DNA from: Hephaestia caeni
GTDB taxonomy: Bacteria > Pseudomonadota > Alphaproteobacteria > Sphingomonadales > Sphingomonadaceae
Assembly: GCF_003550065.1 (NCBI RefSeq)
Contig: NZ_QXDC01000005.1
Location: forward strand, 186,001 to 250,000
Direction of reading: 5' to 3'
DNA length: 64,000 nucleotides
Part shown: piece by piece, positions 41,754 to 50,086 of the stretch
Position numbering within the stretch: position 1 is the stretch's first letter
Layout of the letters: each line of letters starts with the position of its first letter
Program-made: the position numbers and the translations under genes
The notes under the pieces: model-generated
Told to the model about the DNA's origin: nothing
The model's database searches: none
The model's input: only the letters and a program-made list of their open reading frames with translations

Positions 41754-43274
41754 ATGCTTCTTTCACGTCGAACGGTTCTGGCGGGAGCTGGCGTTCTTGG
41801 ATTAGGCATTGCGGGCTTTGCTGCTCGCCCTATCCTGTGGCCTAGGAGCGGAACTGACACACAGGCGCTCAAGATCCCACCCCTACTCGACCCGCGGGCG
41901 AGCGGGGGATCTGCCTCGCTTCGCGTGCAGACTGGAACAACCGAGTTCTACCCTGGACGGTTCAGCGAGACGCTCGGATACAATGGGTCTTACCTCGGCC
42001 CGACCATCCGGGTCAGGCGGGGAGATTCCGTCCAGGTCAACGTCAAGAATGAGCTTGCTGAGACCACCACTGTGCACTGGCACGGCCTACTCGTTCCAGG
42101 CCCGCTGGATGGGGGGCCGCACCAGCCTATCAGTCCAGGTCAGACGTGGCGTCCGCTGCTCCCGATCGACCAACCGGCTGCCACCTTGATGTATCACTCG
42201 CACGTTCACGGGCTCACCGCGGAACAGGTTTATCGGGGCCTGGCAGGCGTCTTCATCATTCAGGACGACGAGGAGCAGCGTCTCGGGCTTCCGAACGACT
42301 ATGGAGTGGACGACCTGCCGCTTGTCCTACAGGATCGTCAGTTTGAGGACGGCCTGCTCGTAATGCCAAACGGCATGATGACGCTCATGCAGGGCAGGCG
42401 CGGCGATATCGTTCTGGTAAACGGCACTCCTAACCCCGTGGCTCAGGTGCCTCCACGCCTCGTGCGGCTACGCATGGTGAACGCGTCAAACGCGCGCGTC
42501 TACGATCTTTCATTCGAGGACAAGAGGGCCTTCCACTGGATCGCGACCGAGGGCGGCCTTCTTGAACGACCGGTGCAGTTGCAATCGATACGCCTTGCTC
42601 CCGGGCAGCGCGCCGAACTGCTGGTGGACTTCTCGGATCGAAGCCCCGTGGGGCTGCTAACTACCGCTGATTCCAACTCGAGAATAATGGGCATGATGCC
42701 TATGATGCAAGACTTCGGCCGAGACCGTGTTGCGGGTGGAGCGTTCATCAGGTTTGAGCCGGGCGCGGCTGCTTCGGGAGCCGCATCCGTGCCTAAGCTG
42801 CTCATCGCACAGGAGCGGGTTCAGCCTTCGGCAGCGATACGGCGGCGCCGGCTGGTCCTCAACATGGGTATGGGCGGAATGATGGGCGGCGGCATGATGG
42901 AAGAACAGATGTCGGGCGACACTAGAACGGAAGCCGGTCCCATGGCTGCCCCGTTCAGCATCAATGGCCGCCCCTTCGACATGCGGCGGATCGATGAGAG
43001 CGTGACCCTTGGCAATACGGAGATTTGGGAAGTCTCGGGCGAGATGATGGCTCACCCGCTCCATATCCACGGCGTCCACTTCGAGGTGCTGAGCAGGGCG
43101 GGAAGGAAGCCAGACGTCCTGGATCAGGGACTCAGAGATACAGTTCTGGTGCGCGAACCCGCGGAGCTGCTCGTCAAGTTTAGCAAGGCCTCGCAGGGCT
43201 ACCCCTTCATGTATCACTGCCACATTCTGGAGCACGAGGACAACGGAATGATGGGCCAATTCTCCGTCGAATAG
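41754..43274 (+). CDS. Tat-exported multicopper oxidase
   Basis: 506 residues. Tat signal LLSRRTVLAGAGVLGLGIAG. Copper ligands in TVHWHGLLVPG, LMYHSHVHG, HPLHIHGVHFEVL and the type 1 site FMYHCHILEHEDNGMMGQF. A Met-rich stretch (MGMGGMMGGGMMEEQM) near residue 370 resembles the CueO substrate-binding insert. Likely a periplasmic cuprous oxidase. Stands 46 bp after the MBL gene on the same strand. Confidence 0.93.
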   Translation: MLLSRRTVLAGAGVLGLGIAGFAARPILWPRSGTDTQALKIPPLLDPRASGGSASLRVQTGTTEFYPGRFSETLGYNGSYLGPTIRVRRGDSVQVNVKNELAETTTVHWHGLLVPGPLDGGPHQPISPGQTWRPLLPIDQPAATLMYHSHVHGLTAEQVYRGLAGVFIIQDDEEQRLGLPNDYGVDDLPLVLQDRQFEDGLLVMPNGMMTLMQGRRGDIVLVNGTPNPVAQVPPRLVRLRMVNASNARVYDLSFEDKRAFHWIATEGGLLERPVQLQSIRLAPGQRAELLVDFSDRSPVGLLTTADSNSRIMGMMPMMQDFGRDRVAGGAFIRFEPGAAASGAASVPKLLIAQERVQPSAAIRRRRLVLNMGMGGMMGGGMMEEQMSGDTRTEAGPMAAPFSINGRPFDMRRIDESVTLGNTEIWEVSGEMMAHPLHIHGVHFEVLSRAGRKPDVLDQGLRDTVLVREPAELLVKFSKASQGYPFMYHCHILEHEDNGMMGQFSVE

Positions 43275-43305
43275 CTATCGGCAATGTTTGGCCCTGTCCG
43301 GCTCA

Positions 43306-44094
43306 TTACGTGAATGCTTCTGCGAAACAACGACGCGACGCCCGTCGACAGCTCGCCCCGAAGAAGGAGTGCATTCTCTCCGCTGGGATGCCGTGCTTCT
43401 TCTGCGTCGTTGTCGTTCCGTGCGCGATCCCGGCGCATACGCGGCCGTGACCCATGTGGTGGAGCACTTCAGTGTTCATGATCGGATGAGCCGCAAATGG
43501 CGGGTGGTCTGGCGTCTCCAGCCCGTAAGCCTCGTGAGGGCCAACGAGAAGCTTGAGCAGCGCCGCCGCGTCGGGCGGGTGCGCCCATTCCGGCAGCCCG
43601 TCGCGGCGGCGGAAGAATTGGTCGCTAGGCCGCCCTGCGATAAATTTCGGCACGAACCAGTAGCCGCGACGCATCGAAAGCGATACGGAAGCAGCTGTTC
43701 GAGCCACGTCGCAGGCGATATCGGCACCCGAATTGCCGCCGCCGACCACCAGGACGCGCCTGCTCTGCACCTCATCGGCCGAGCGGGAGGTCACCGAATG
43801 GCGGATAGCGCCGCCGAACGCCTCGGCACCCGGCAGCTCCGGGATGATCGGGTCCCATAGCGTTCCAGATGCGCAAACAAGGGCAGCGTATTCGCGAGAC
43901 TGGCCGCCCGAGTGGAACCGTTTGCTCGATGCCATGACCAGGTTGTTGCGCAACGGCGCCCGCATCACTGCCTCGAATGGCACCCGCGCCCGACTCGAGG
44001 AGATGAGATGGCCGATTTTTATCGGGTCACCCCGCCGGGAGGCGACGGAGGCCGCGCTTCGGGAATGGCGTGAACGCAGAAACGCGTGATCCAT
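43306..44094 (-). pseudogene. remnant of a flavin-containing monooxygenase
   Basis: 262 codons. The NADPH-binding part is recognisable (RRVLVVGGGNSGADIACDVARTAASVSLSMRRGYWFVPKFIAGRP) and so is HPIMNTEVLHHMGHGRV. The N-terminal FAD-binding GxGxxG is absent and the ~80 residues before it have lost similarity; the C-terminal third of a normal ~450-residue enzyme is missing after HGRV. The gene therefore appears truncated at both ends. It lies between the oxidase and the inner attachment repeat. Confidence 0.75.
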
Positions 44095-44533
44095 TCTAAT
44101 AATGCGTTAGACGCACGACTCACGGAGACACTTCCTCAAAACAGATAGACCGCTGTCGGCCAACAGATGCCCTCAGCAGTGGCGCTCGCGATCGTACTGC
44201 GGCGGTGAGGGACGATAGGCGGCGACTTTTCGGCGACCCTAGCGTAGTAAGCCCTCTCCGGCCTATGCTCGCCGTAGCAGGGCTGCTCTACGAACGAGCG
44301 TAGTAGATTTGGCTAGCCGAAGGTACTTTTGGCGGGATCTTCGTGCCTGCGGTCGCAATATCAGAGTGCTCCAGCGGAAACGTAGTTATCAGTTTCATCT
44401 ACGCTGGGACGCCAAATCCCGCCTTTTCTTCGCGGCGGCACGACCTCGCACTCCAGACTACGATCACTGCTGATGGCATCGTCGTAGGCAGGTGAGTTGT
44501 GGCGTAGAAAATTCGCCACCTGTTCCAGACTGG
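44095..44533. other. 439-bp non-coding stretch with the inner attachment repeat
   Basis: Holds the att-like repeat at 44361-44414 and two copies of AGCGTAGTA (about 44240 and 44295), but no supported gene. A minus-strand open frame 44361-44597 ends in the integrase tail peptide; its upstream part is not recognisable and may be a relic of the end of a lost integrase. Confidence 0.55.
44361..44414 (-). repeat. inner att repeat encoding the integrase tail (attM)
   Basis: Minus-strand codons read W R P S V D E T D N Y V S A G A L stop (Trp at 44414-44412, TGA at 44363-44361). Matches 50011-50064 at 50 of 54 positions inside the coding span, with the four differences at codon third positions (CGT/CGC, TAC/TAT, GGA/GGG, CTC/CTA). 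It marks the right end of the conjugative unit and left end of the mercury unit. Confidence 0.85.
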
Positions 44534-44956
44534 CTACTTGTGTCCGGCGAACAGCGTCTCGATAAGCGGACATTCCGGCAGCGTGCCGTCGGCGCATTGC
44601 GCGACCACGTCCTTAAGCACCCGCTCCATCCGTCTTAGGTCGGCTATCTTCGCCCGCACATCGTCGAGGTGCGTGGCGGCCACAACCCGCGCTTCCGCGC
44701 AGGGCTGGTCCCGCTCGTCGACGAGGCGCAAGAGTTCGCGGATCTCGTCGAGCGAGAAGCCGAGCTCGCGCGCCCGCAGCACGAACCGAAGGCGCCGCTC
44801 ATGCGAGGTGTCGTAGCTGCGATAGCCGCTCGCTGTGCGCGGCGGGTCGGGTAGAAGGCCGACCTTCTCGTAATAGCGCACGGTCTCCAGGTTGCAGCCC
44901 GTCCGCTGGGCGAGCTCGGCCCGTTGCAGGCCCTTCACCACGGCGTGATCGCGCAT
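44534..44956 (-). CDS. merR: mercuric resistance regulator MerR
   Basis: 140 residues. HTH ELAQRTGCNLETVRYYEKVGLLPDPPRTASGYRSYD; Hg(II) ligands Cys86, Cys121 (VAQCADG) and Cys129 (PECPLIE), corresponding to Cys82/117/126 of Tn501 MerR. Start at 44956 (MRDHAVVKG); an open frame to 45235 on the same strand is antisense to merT. Divergent from merT with a MerR-type promoter between. Confidence 0.95.
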   Translation of the reverse strand: MRDHAVVKGLQRAELAQRTGCNLETVRYYEKVGLLPDPPRTASGYRSYDTSHERRLRFVLRARELGFSLDEIRELLRLVDERDQPCAEARVVAATHLDDVRAKIADLRRMERVLKDVVAQCADGTLPECPLIETLFAGHK

Positions 44957-44969
44957 CGCAAAAACCCTC

Positions 44970-45000
44970 TTGACCCTGTAGTGACTACAGACCGCATGGT
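44970..45000 (+). promoter_or_regulatory. MerR-controlled mer promoter/operator
   Basis: -35 TTGACC (44970-44975), perfect dyad CTGTAG-TGA-CTACAG (44976-44990), -10 CATGGT (44995-45000). The -35/-10 spacing is 19 bp, the over-long spacer that MerR untwists on Hg(II) binding. Confidence 0.85.
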
Positions 45001-45041
45001 ACGGCACAGATAGTATTTCGGCAAGGATAGAGAGGTCGGAC

Positions 45042-45467
45042 ATGGACACCGCGCGACCAGGAACAGTAGCGGTCACATCGGGCGAAGCGGGCGTCGCCGC
45101 GTCGGAGCGGAGCGAGGTCGGACGGCAGCGCTTGGTCGCCGTCGGCGGCATTCTCGGCGCGCTTGCCGCCTCCTCCTGCTGCATCGTGCCACTCGTCTTG
45201 TTCAGCCTCGGCATCGGTGGCGCCTGGATTGGCAATCTGACGGCGCTCGCACCCTACAAGCCATTGTTCGTCGCCGGGACGACGGGTGTTCTCGGCTACG
45301 GCTTCTACCTCGTCTACTGGAAGCCGCGGCAAGCCTGCGCCGATGACGCGGCCTGTGCACGCCCGATCCCCAGCCGCCTCGTGCAAATCGCGCTTTGGAT
45401 CGCAACGGTCCTCGTCGCGGCTGCCTTCGCCTTCGACTATGTCGCGCCGCTGCTGCTTCGCGCCTGA
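45042..45467 (+). CDS. merT: mercuric ion transporter MerT
   Basis: 141 residues, three membrane helices; the vicinal pair ASSCCIVPLVLFSLGIGGAW in helix 1 and the Cys pair ACADDAAC in the cytoplasmic loop are the Hg(II) relay residues. Longer N terminus than Tn501 MerT. AGAGAGG upstream. Passes Hg(II) to MerA in the cytoplasm. Confidence 0.95.
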   Translation: MDTARPGTVAVTSGEAGVAASERSEVGRQRLVAVGGILGALAASSCCIVPLVLFSLGIGGAWIGNLTALAPYKPLFVAGTTGVLGYGFYLVYWKPRQACADDAACARPIPSRLVQIALWIATVLVAAAFAFDYVAPLLLRA

Positions 45468-45487
45468 GCAAAGAGGAGATCCATTCC

Positions 45488-45784
45488 ATGAAGACCTATT
45501 TGAGCGCTCTCGCCCTGATCGCCTCGGTGATGACGGCGCCGGCTGCGTTTGCTGCCGAACGTACGATCACCTTCGCCGTCGACAACATGACCTGCGCCTC
45601 CTGTCCCTACATCGTAAAGACCTCGATGGCAGCGGTGCCCGGGGTGACGAAGGTGGCGGTCTCGTTCGAGGCGAAGACCGCCACCGTGACCTTCGATGAC
45701 GGGAAAACGAACCCCGACGCCATCGCGGCGGCCAGCATGAACGCCGGCTATCCCGCCCGCCCGACGCAGCAGCAAGGCAGTTGA
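45488..45784 (+). CDS. merP: periplasmic mercury-binding protein MerP
   Basis: 98 residues: signal peptide LSALALIASVMTAPAAFA, then an HMA domain with the metal site VDNMTCASCPY. Captures Hg(II) in the periplasm for MerT. Start at 45488 with AGAGGAG upstream. Confidence 0.96.
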   Translation: MKTYLSALALIASVMTAPAAFAAERTITFAVDNMTCASCPYIVKTSMAAVPGVTKVAVSFEAKTATVTFDDGKTNPDAIAAASMNAGYPARPTQQQGS

Positions 45785-45785
45785 C

Positions 45786-46025
45786 ATGAATGACCGTGCC
45801 CTGATCCGCACCGGCACCGCCGGCGCCACTGTTGCCGCGATCTGCTGCGCGATGCCTGTCCTCGCGGTGCTCCTGCCGCTGGTTGGTCTGAGCGCGTGGA
45901 TGGCACGCGCGGATCTAGTGCTGTTTCCACTGCTGGCGGCGAGCCTCGGGCTCATCGCGTGGGGCGTTTATCGGCGCCGCACCAGAGCCGCCTGTTGCGA
46001 GACGAGAATCACGAAGAAGGCCTGA
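45786..46025 (+). CDS. merF: mercury transporter MerF
   Basis: 79 residues, two membrane helices, with vicinal Cys in AAICCAMPVL and a second pair in AACCETR near the C terminus, the MerF pattern. Alternative Hg(II) importer alongside MerT. Begins 1 bp after the merP stop. Confidence 0.93.
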   Translation: MNDRALIRTGTAGATVAAICCAMPVLAVLLPLVGLSAWMARADLVLFPLLAASLGLIAWGVYRRRTRAACCETRITKKA

Positions 46026-46029
46026 AGCA

Positions 46030-48333
46030 ATGAACGATTGCTGCGCATCCACCGCGTCCCGGGACAAGGTTGCGGCTTCCGCATCCGCGACACTGCCGAG
46101 CTATGCCGTGCGGCCAGGTGTGACGTTCCCGGACTGGCCGGTGGTTTCGTCGCTCGTGGTCAAAGACGCCCTGCTGGCAATGGTCGGGTCCGGCCATGTG
46201 CTCAACCGCTGGAGCGGCTACGACCCGGCCACGGACCGCGTTCGCGTTGTGCTGCTTCAGCTTTACGCCGAACACGGACGAGCTCCGACGCCCGGTGCGC
46301 TTGCCAAGTGTGCGGCGCTGAGCGAGACGGCCATCCAGCCGCTGCTCCAAGATCTCCGCCGTCGCGACCTGGTCGTTCTCGACGGCGACAAGATCGTCGG
46401 CGCCTATCCTTTCACCGACCGCGACACCGGCCACCGGGTCACACTGGATGGACGCACTCTCAATGCCATGTGCGCGGTCGACGCGCTCGGCATCGGTGCC
46501 ATGACCGGCCACGACATCGCGATCGCATCGAGCTGCCGCTACTGTGGCGCGCCAATCCGGATCGCCACGCGAGATCGAGGCAGGGCGTTGGCCCAGGTCG
46601 AGCCGCGGACGGCCTTCGTGTGGCTCAGCGTCCGTTATGAAGGCGCGTGCGCTGCGAACTCACTATGCGCGGCAACGTCATTCTTCTGTTCGGACGATCA
46701 CCTCGCCGCGTGGCGTCAGGAGCGTCGATCCGCCGAACCGGGATTCCGGCTGTCAATCGAGGAAGCCCTGGAAGCAGGTCGAGCGATCTTCGGGCCGAGC
46801 CTTGCCGGTGTGACCGCCGGCGAACGTGCGGTCGACCTCGCTGCCGAGGCGCGTGGAGCATTTCCATCATCGGTCGATACCGTGTCGAAAAACACGCCGA
46901 CGGCAGGCCGGCGGGTTGCCTCGAACGGGCGCAATGGCGGTGGCTACGATCTCGTCGTCATCGGCGCCGGCTCGGCCGGCTTCTCGGCCGCGATCACAGC
47001 CGCCGACCAAGGCGCGCAGGTAGCGCTCATAGGGAGCGGCACCATCGGCGGCACCTGCGTCAATATCGGCTGCGTGCCGTCGAAGACGCTGATCCGCGCC
47101 GCCGAGACGCTCCACAATGCTCGGGCGGCAGCGCGCTTCGCCGGCATCTCGGCCGAGGCCGAAGTGACCGACTGGCGGGGAACCGTTCGCCAGAAGGACG
47201 CGCTCGTTTCCGGGTTGCGCCAGGCCAAGTACATTGACCTCCTCCCGGCCTATAACGGCATCGCCTATCGCGAAGGGCCGGCGCGCCTCATGGACCGTGG
47301 CGTCGAGGTGGACGGCACGCGCATTCCCGCCGGCAAGATCATCATCGCGACCGGCGCGCGGCCGGCGGTTCCTGCCATCCCCGGCATCGAGACCGTGCCG
47401 TATCTCACCAGCACGACGGCGCTCGACCTCGAGGAGCTGCCGCGGTCGCTGCTTGTGATCGGCGGCGGCTATATCGGAGCGGAGCTCGCCCAGATGTTCG
47501 TCCGCGCCGGCGTCAAGGTGACGCTCGTGTGCCGGTCCCGCTTGCTCCCCGAGACCGAGCCCGAGATCAGCGCGGCCCTGACGGCGTATTTCGCAGACGA
47601 GGGGATCACCGTGACCTCCGGTATTGCCTACCGCGCCATTCGGAAGACTGAGGACGGTGTCTCGCTCATTGTTGCGCGCGACGGCCAGGACACGACGATC
47701 GAGGCGGACCGGGTACTGATCACCACCGGCCGCACACCCAATATTGAAAGCCTGGGGCTCGCCGAACACGAGATCGCCGTCTCGTCTAGGGGCGCCATCG
47801 TCATTGATGATCGGATGCGCACGACCCGCGCCGGCATCTATGCCGCCGGCGACGTCACCGGCCGCGACCAGTTCGTTTACATGGCCGCCTACGGCGCAAA
47901 GCTCGCGGCGAAGAACGCCCTCAATGGCGACAGCTTGCGCTACGACAACAGCGCCATGCCCGCCGTCGTGTTCACCGACCCGCAGGTGGCGAGTGTCGGG
48001 CTGACGGAGGCCGCGGCTCGAACGGCGGGGTATGCCGTCCGTGCCTCGACGATCGGTCTCGACCAGGTGCCGCGCGCGCTCGCCGCGCGCGACACCCGCG
48101 GGCTCATCAAGCTTGTCGCCGACGCCGGCAGCGGCCGGCTGCTCGGCGCGCATATCCTGGCGCCGGAGGGTGCTGACAGCATTCAGACCGCGGCGCTCGC
48201 GATCCGGCACCGCCTCACCATCGACGACCTCGCGGATACGATCTTTCCGTATCTCACCACAGTCGAGGGCCTGAAGCTCGCGGCGCTGTCGTTCAGCAAG
48301 GACGTCGCGAAGCTGTCGTGCTGCGCGGGCTGA
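46030..48333 (+). CDS. MerB-MerA fusion: organomercurial lyase joined to mercuric reductase
   Basis: 767 residues. Residues ~25-260 are MerB: Cys148 and Asp151 in MCAVDALG and Cys220 in TSFFCSDDH match the catalytic Cys96/Asp99/Cys159 of plasmid R831b MerB. A ~40-residue linker leads to MerA from ~305: FAD site VVIGAGSAGFSA, redox pair Cys343/Cys348 in GTCVNIGCVPSK and C-terminal Cys764-Cys765 in KLSCCAG. The usual NmerA metal-binding domain is replaced by MerB. The single polypeptide would cleave C-Hg bonds and pass Hg(II) directly to the reductase. Similar fusions are known but rare. Follows merF by 4 bp. Confidence 0.93.
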   Translation: MNDCCASTASRDKVAASASATLPSYAVRPGVTFPDWPVVSSLVVKDALLAMVGSGHVLNRWSGYDPATDRVRVVLLQLYAEHGRAPTPGALAKCAALSETAIQPLLQDLRRRDLVVLDGDKIVGAYPFTDRDTGHRVTLDGRTLNAMCAVDALGIGAMTGHDIAIASSCRYCGAPIRIATRDRGRALAQVEPRTAFVWLSVRYEGACAANSLCAATSFFCSDDHLAAWRQERRSAEPGFRLSIEEALEAGRAIFGPSLAGVTAGERAVDLAAEARGAFPSSVDTVSKNTPTAGRRVASNGRNGGGYDLVVIGAGSAGFSAAITAADQGAQVALIGSGTIGGTCVNIGCVPSKTLIRAAETLHNARAAARFAGISAEAEVTDWRGTVRQKDALVSGLRQAKYIDLLPAYNGIAYREGPARLMDRGVEVDGTRIPAGKIIIATGARPAVPAIPGIETVPYLTSTTALDLEELPRSLLVIGGGYIGAELAQMFVRAGVKVTLVCRSRLLPETEPEISAALTAYFADEGITVTSGIAYRAIRKTEDGVSLIVARDGQDTTIEADRVLITTGRTPNIESLGLAEHEIAVSSRGAIVIDDRMRTTRAGIYAAGDVTGRDQFVYMAAYGAKLAAKNALNGDSLRYDNSAMPAVVFTDPQVASVGLTEAAARTAGYAVRASTIGLDQVPRALAARDTRGLIKLVADAGSGRLLGAHILAPEGADSIQTAALAIRHRLTIDDLADTIFPYLTTVEGLKLAALSFSKDVAKLSCCAG

Positions 48334-48535
48334 TAGAGATTCATTCAGGCAATACTCGTTTTCAAGCGCAAGAACTGCCGCGCGCTTCTGTCATCGACCT
48401 GATACCTGCCACCTCGCCGCAGACCAAGAGAACGGTGACGAGCGCGACCCGGATAGGCACGCTGATGCCGCTTGCTCTCGCGGGAATCGGCGCCGCGTTC
48501 GGATGGGCGGCAGCAGGCATAAGTAGGAGAGACGA

Positions 48536-49882
48536 ATGGCGGAGCAATACGACCTCGTAGTCATAGGAACCGGCACGGCTGCCATGGTCGCTGCCATGCG
48601 CGTGCGCGCTGCCGGCTGGAGTGTGGCGATCATCGACTACCGGCCTTTCGGCGGCACCTGCGCCCTACGCGGCTGCGACCCGAAAAAGATGCTTGTCGGC
48701 GGTGCCTCGGCCCTCGACCACGCCCGGCGCATGCGGGGCAACGGCGTTGCCGGCGACGTCCATATCGACTGGCCCGAACTGATTGCCTTCAAGCGCACCT
48801 TCACCGATCCAGTCCCTGAAAAACATGAACACCGCTACGATGAAAAGGGCATCCATACGTACCGCGGGCACGCGCGCTTCACGGGCCGGAACAGCCTGAC
48901 GGTGGACGGCGAGAGCCTTGAAGCCCGCCACGTCCTTATCGCTGCGGGTGCCGAGCCGATAAGGCTAGGGATTCCCGGTGAAGAGTACTTCGCCACCAAC
49001 GAAGACTTCTTGGCCATGGAGCGACTGCCACGCCGGATCGTGCTGGTTGGCGGCGGGTATATTGCGTCGGAGTTCTCCCACATCGCTGCGCGTGCGGGTG
49101 TGCAGGTGACGATTCTCCAGCGTGGCAAACGGATGCTTGGACACTTTGACCCGGACCTCGTGGGCTGGCTCATGGACAAGTTCCGGGAGATCCGGGTGGA
49201 TGTGCGCTTGCGGACCACGGTAAGCGCGATCGAGAAGGACCATGCGGGCTTTGTCGTCCGCGCTTCCTCAGAAGGCGGAGACGCGACCTTCGACGCCGAC
49301 CTCGTTGTCCATTCGGCCGGCCGCGCGCCTGCGCTCGACGCGCTTGATCTTGAGGCCGGCGGCGTCGCCGCGGAGAAGGGCCGGCTCAAGCTGAATGAGT
49401 ACCTGCAGAGCGTCTCTAACGCAGCCGTATATGCCGCCGGCGATGCGGCACAGGAGGGGCCGCCGCTGACTCCCGTCTCCAGCCACGACGCCAAGATGGT
49501 CGCCGCTAACCTCCTGGAGGGCAATCGGCATAGACCCGACTATCGCGGCGTGCCAAGCGTCGCCTTCACGATCCCGCCGATCGCCGCCGTCGGGCTGAGC
49601 GAGGAACAAGCACGTCAGCAGGACCTGAAATTTCAGACGAAGTCCCAGAAGGCGTCCGACTGGTTTACGGCCCGCCAGGCCGTAGAGAAGACCTATGGCT
49701 TCAAGGTGATGGTGGAGGACGATACGGGGCGCATCATCGGCGCTCATCTTGTCGGGCCGCACGCCGATGAAGTGATCAACCTGTTTGCCCTGGCGATCCG
49801 CCACGACCTGACGGCCGACAATCTGAAGACGACAATGTTCGCGTATCCCACTGGCGCCTCGGATATCGGCTACATGCTCTGA
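48536..49882 (+). CDS. class I pyridine nucleotide-disulfide oxidoreductase (glutathione reductase/MerA-like)
   Basis: 448 residues: FAD site VVIGTGTAAMVAAM, redox pair in FGGTCALRGCDPKK, NAD(P) site RIVLVGGGYIASEFSHIAARAG. The C terminus ends HDLTADNLKTTMFAYPTGASDIGYML instead of the usual HPTxxE, so the canonical interface His-Glu pair is not seen. It lies 200 bp after merBA on the same strand and may keep low-molecular-weight thiols reduced under Hg stress; substrate unknown. The 200-bp gap has only a short unsupported frame. Confidence 0.85.
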   Translation: MAEQYDLVVIGTGTAAMVAAMRVRAAGWSVAIIDYRPFGGTCALRGCDPKKMLVGGASALDHARRMRGNGVAGDVHIDWPELIAFKRTFTDPVPEKHEHRYDEKGIHTYRGHARFTGRNSLTVDGESLEARHVLIAAGAEPIRLGIPGEEYFATNEDFLAMERLPRRIVLVGGGYIASEFSHIAARAGVQVTILQRGKRMLGHFDPDLVGWLMDKFREIRVDVRLRTTVSAIEKDHAGFVVRASSEGGDATFDADLVVHSAGRAPALDALDLEAGGVAAEKGRLKLNEYLQSVSNAAVYAAGDAAQEGPPLTPVSSHDAKMVAANLLEGNRHRPDYRGVPSVAFTIPPIAAVGLSEEQARQQDLKFQTKSQKASDWFTARQAVEKTYGFKVMVEDDTGRIIGAHLVGPHADEVINLFALAIRHDLTADNLKTTMFAYPTGASDIGYML

Positions 49883-50010
49883 ATGCTGGTATCAACGGCA
49901 AGCATGTCGCCGAGCGCCTTCAACTTGTTTGCAGCACCCCAAAGTCGTCGCAGGGAGATGGCGTGCAGGATCGCATTTTAGGCGGCGTTGGCGTTTTGTG
50001 GGATACGCTC

Positions 50011-50064
50011 TCATAGTGCCCCAGCGGAAACATAGTTATCAGTTTCATCTACGCTGGGGCGCCA
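50011..50064 (-). repeat. outer att repeat encoding the integrase tail (attR)
   Basis: Minus-strand codons again read WRPSVDETDNYVSAGAL plus TGA (50013-50011). The ends form a 9-bp inverted repeat GCCCCAGCG (50018-50026) / CGCTGGGGC (50052-50060). GCGCCA at 50059-50064 equals the tRNA-Arg end at 3770-3775, and host sequence resumes at once, with glpD 22 bp downstream. Confidence 0.85.
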
Positions 50065-50086
50065 TTCGTTGCGGGGGAGGAAATCG

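Larger units (their letters stand above)
3776..50064. mobile_element. integrative and conjugative element with Trb-type T4SS, integrated at tRNA-Arg(UCU)
   Basis: About 46.3 kb bounded on the left by the tRNA-Arg 3' end and integrase, and on the right by a 54-bp repeat directly before glpD. It carries integrase, toxin-antitoxin, partition and primase-like functions, an excision-control block, oriT/relaxase/coupling protein, a full trb operon and metal and sulfur cargo. Gene order from the HTH protein at 17811 to trbI matches the conjugative core of the Mesorhizobium ICEMlSymR7A type as I recall it. A second internal copy of the right-end repeat (44361-44414) divides it into a conjugative unit and a mercury-resistance unit. 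Confidence 0.88.
44415..50064. mobile_element. mercury-resistance passenger between two att repeats (CIME-like)
   Basis: 5.65 kb carrying merR, merTPF, the merB-merA fusion and a disulfide oxidoreductase, with no integrase or transfer gene, bracketed by att repeats in direct orientation. This is what a cis-mobilisable element (CIME) or the remainder of a tandem ICE would look like. The integrase of the neighbouring ICE would have to act in trans. Confidence 0.7.

Noticed and set aside
46867-48210. 447-codon frame antisense to the MerA half
   Set aside because: Shadow of merBA with Arg/Ala-rich sequence and no motif.
48318-48560. 80-codon frame between merBA and the oxidoreductase
   Set aside because: GTG start inside merBA, overlaps the next ATG, no family match; at most a relic.
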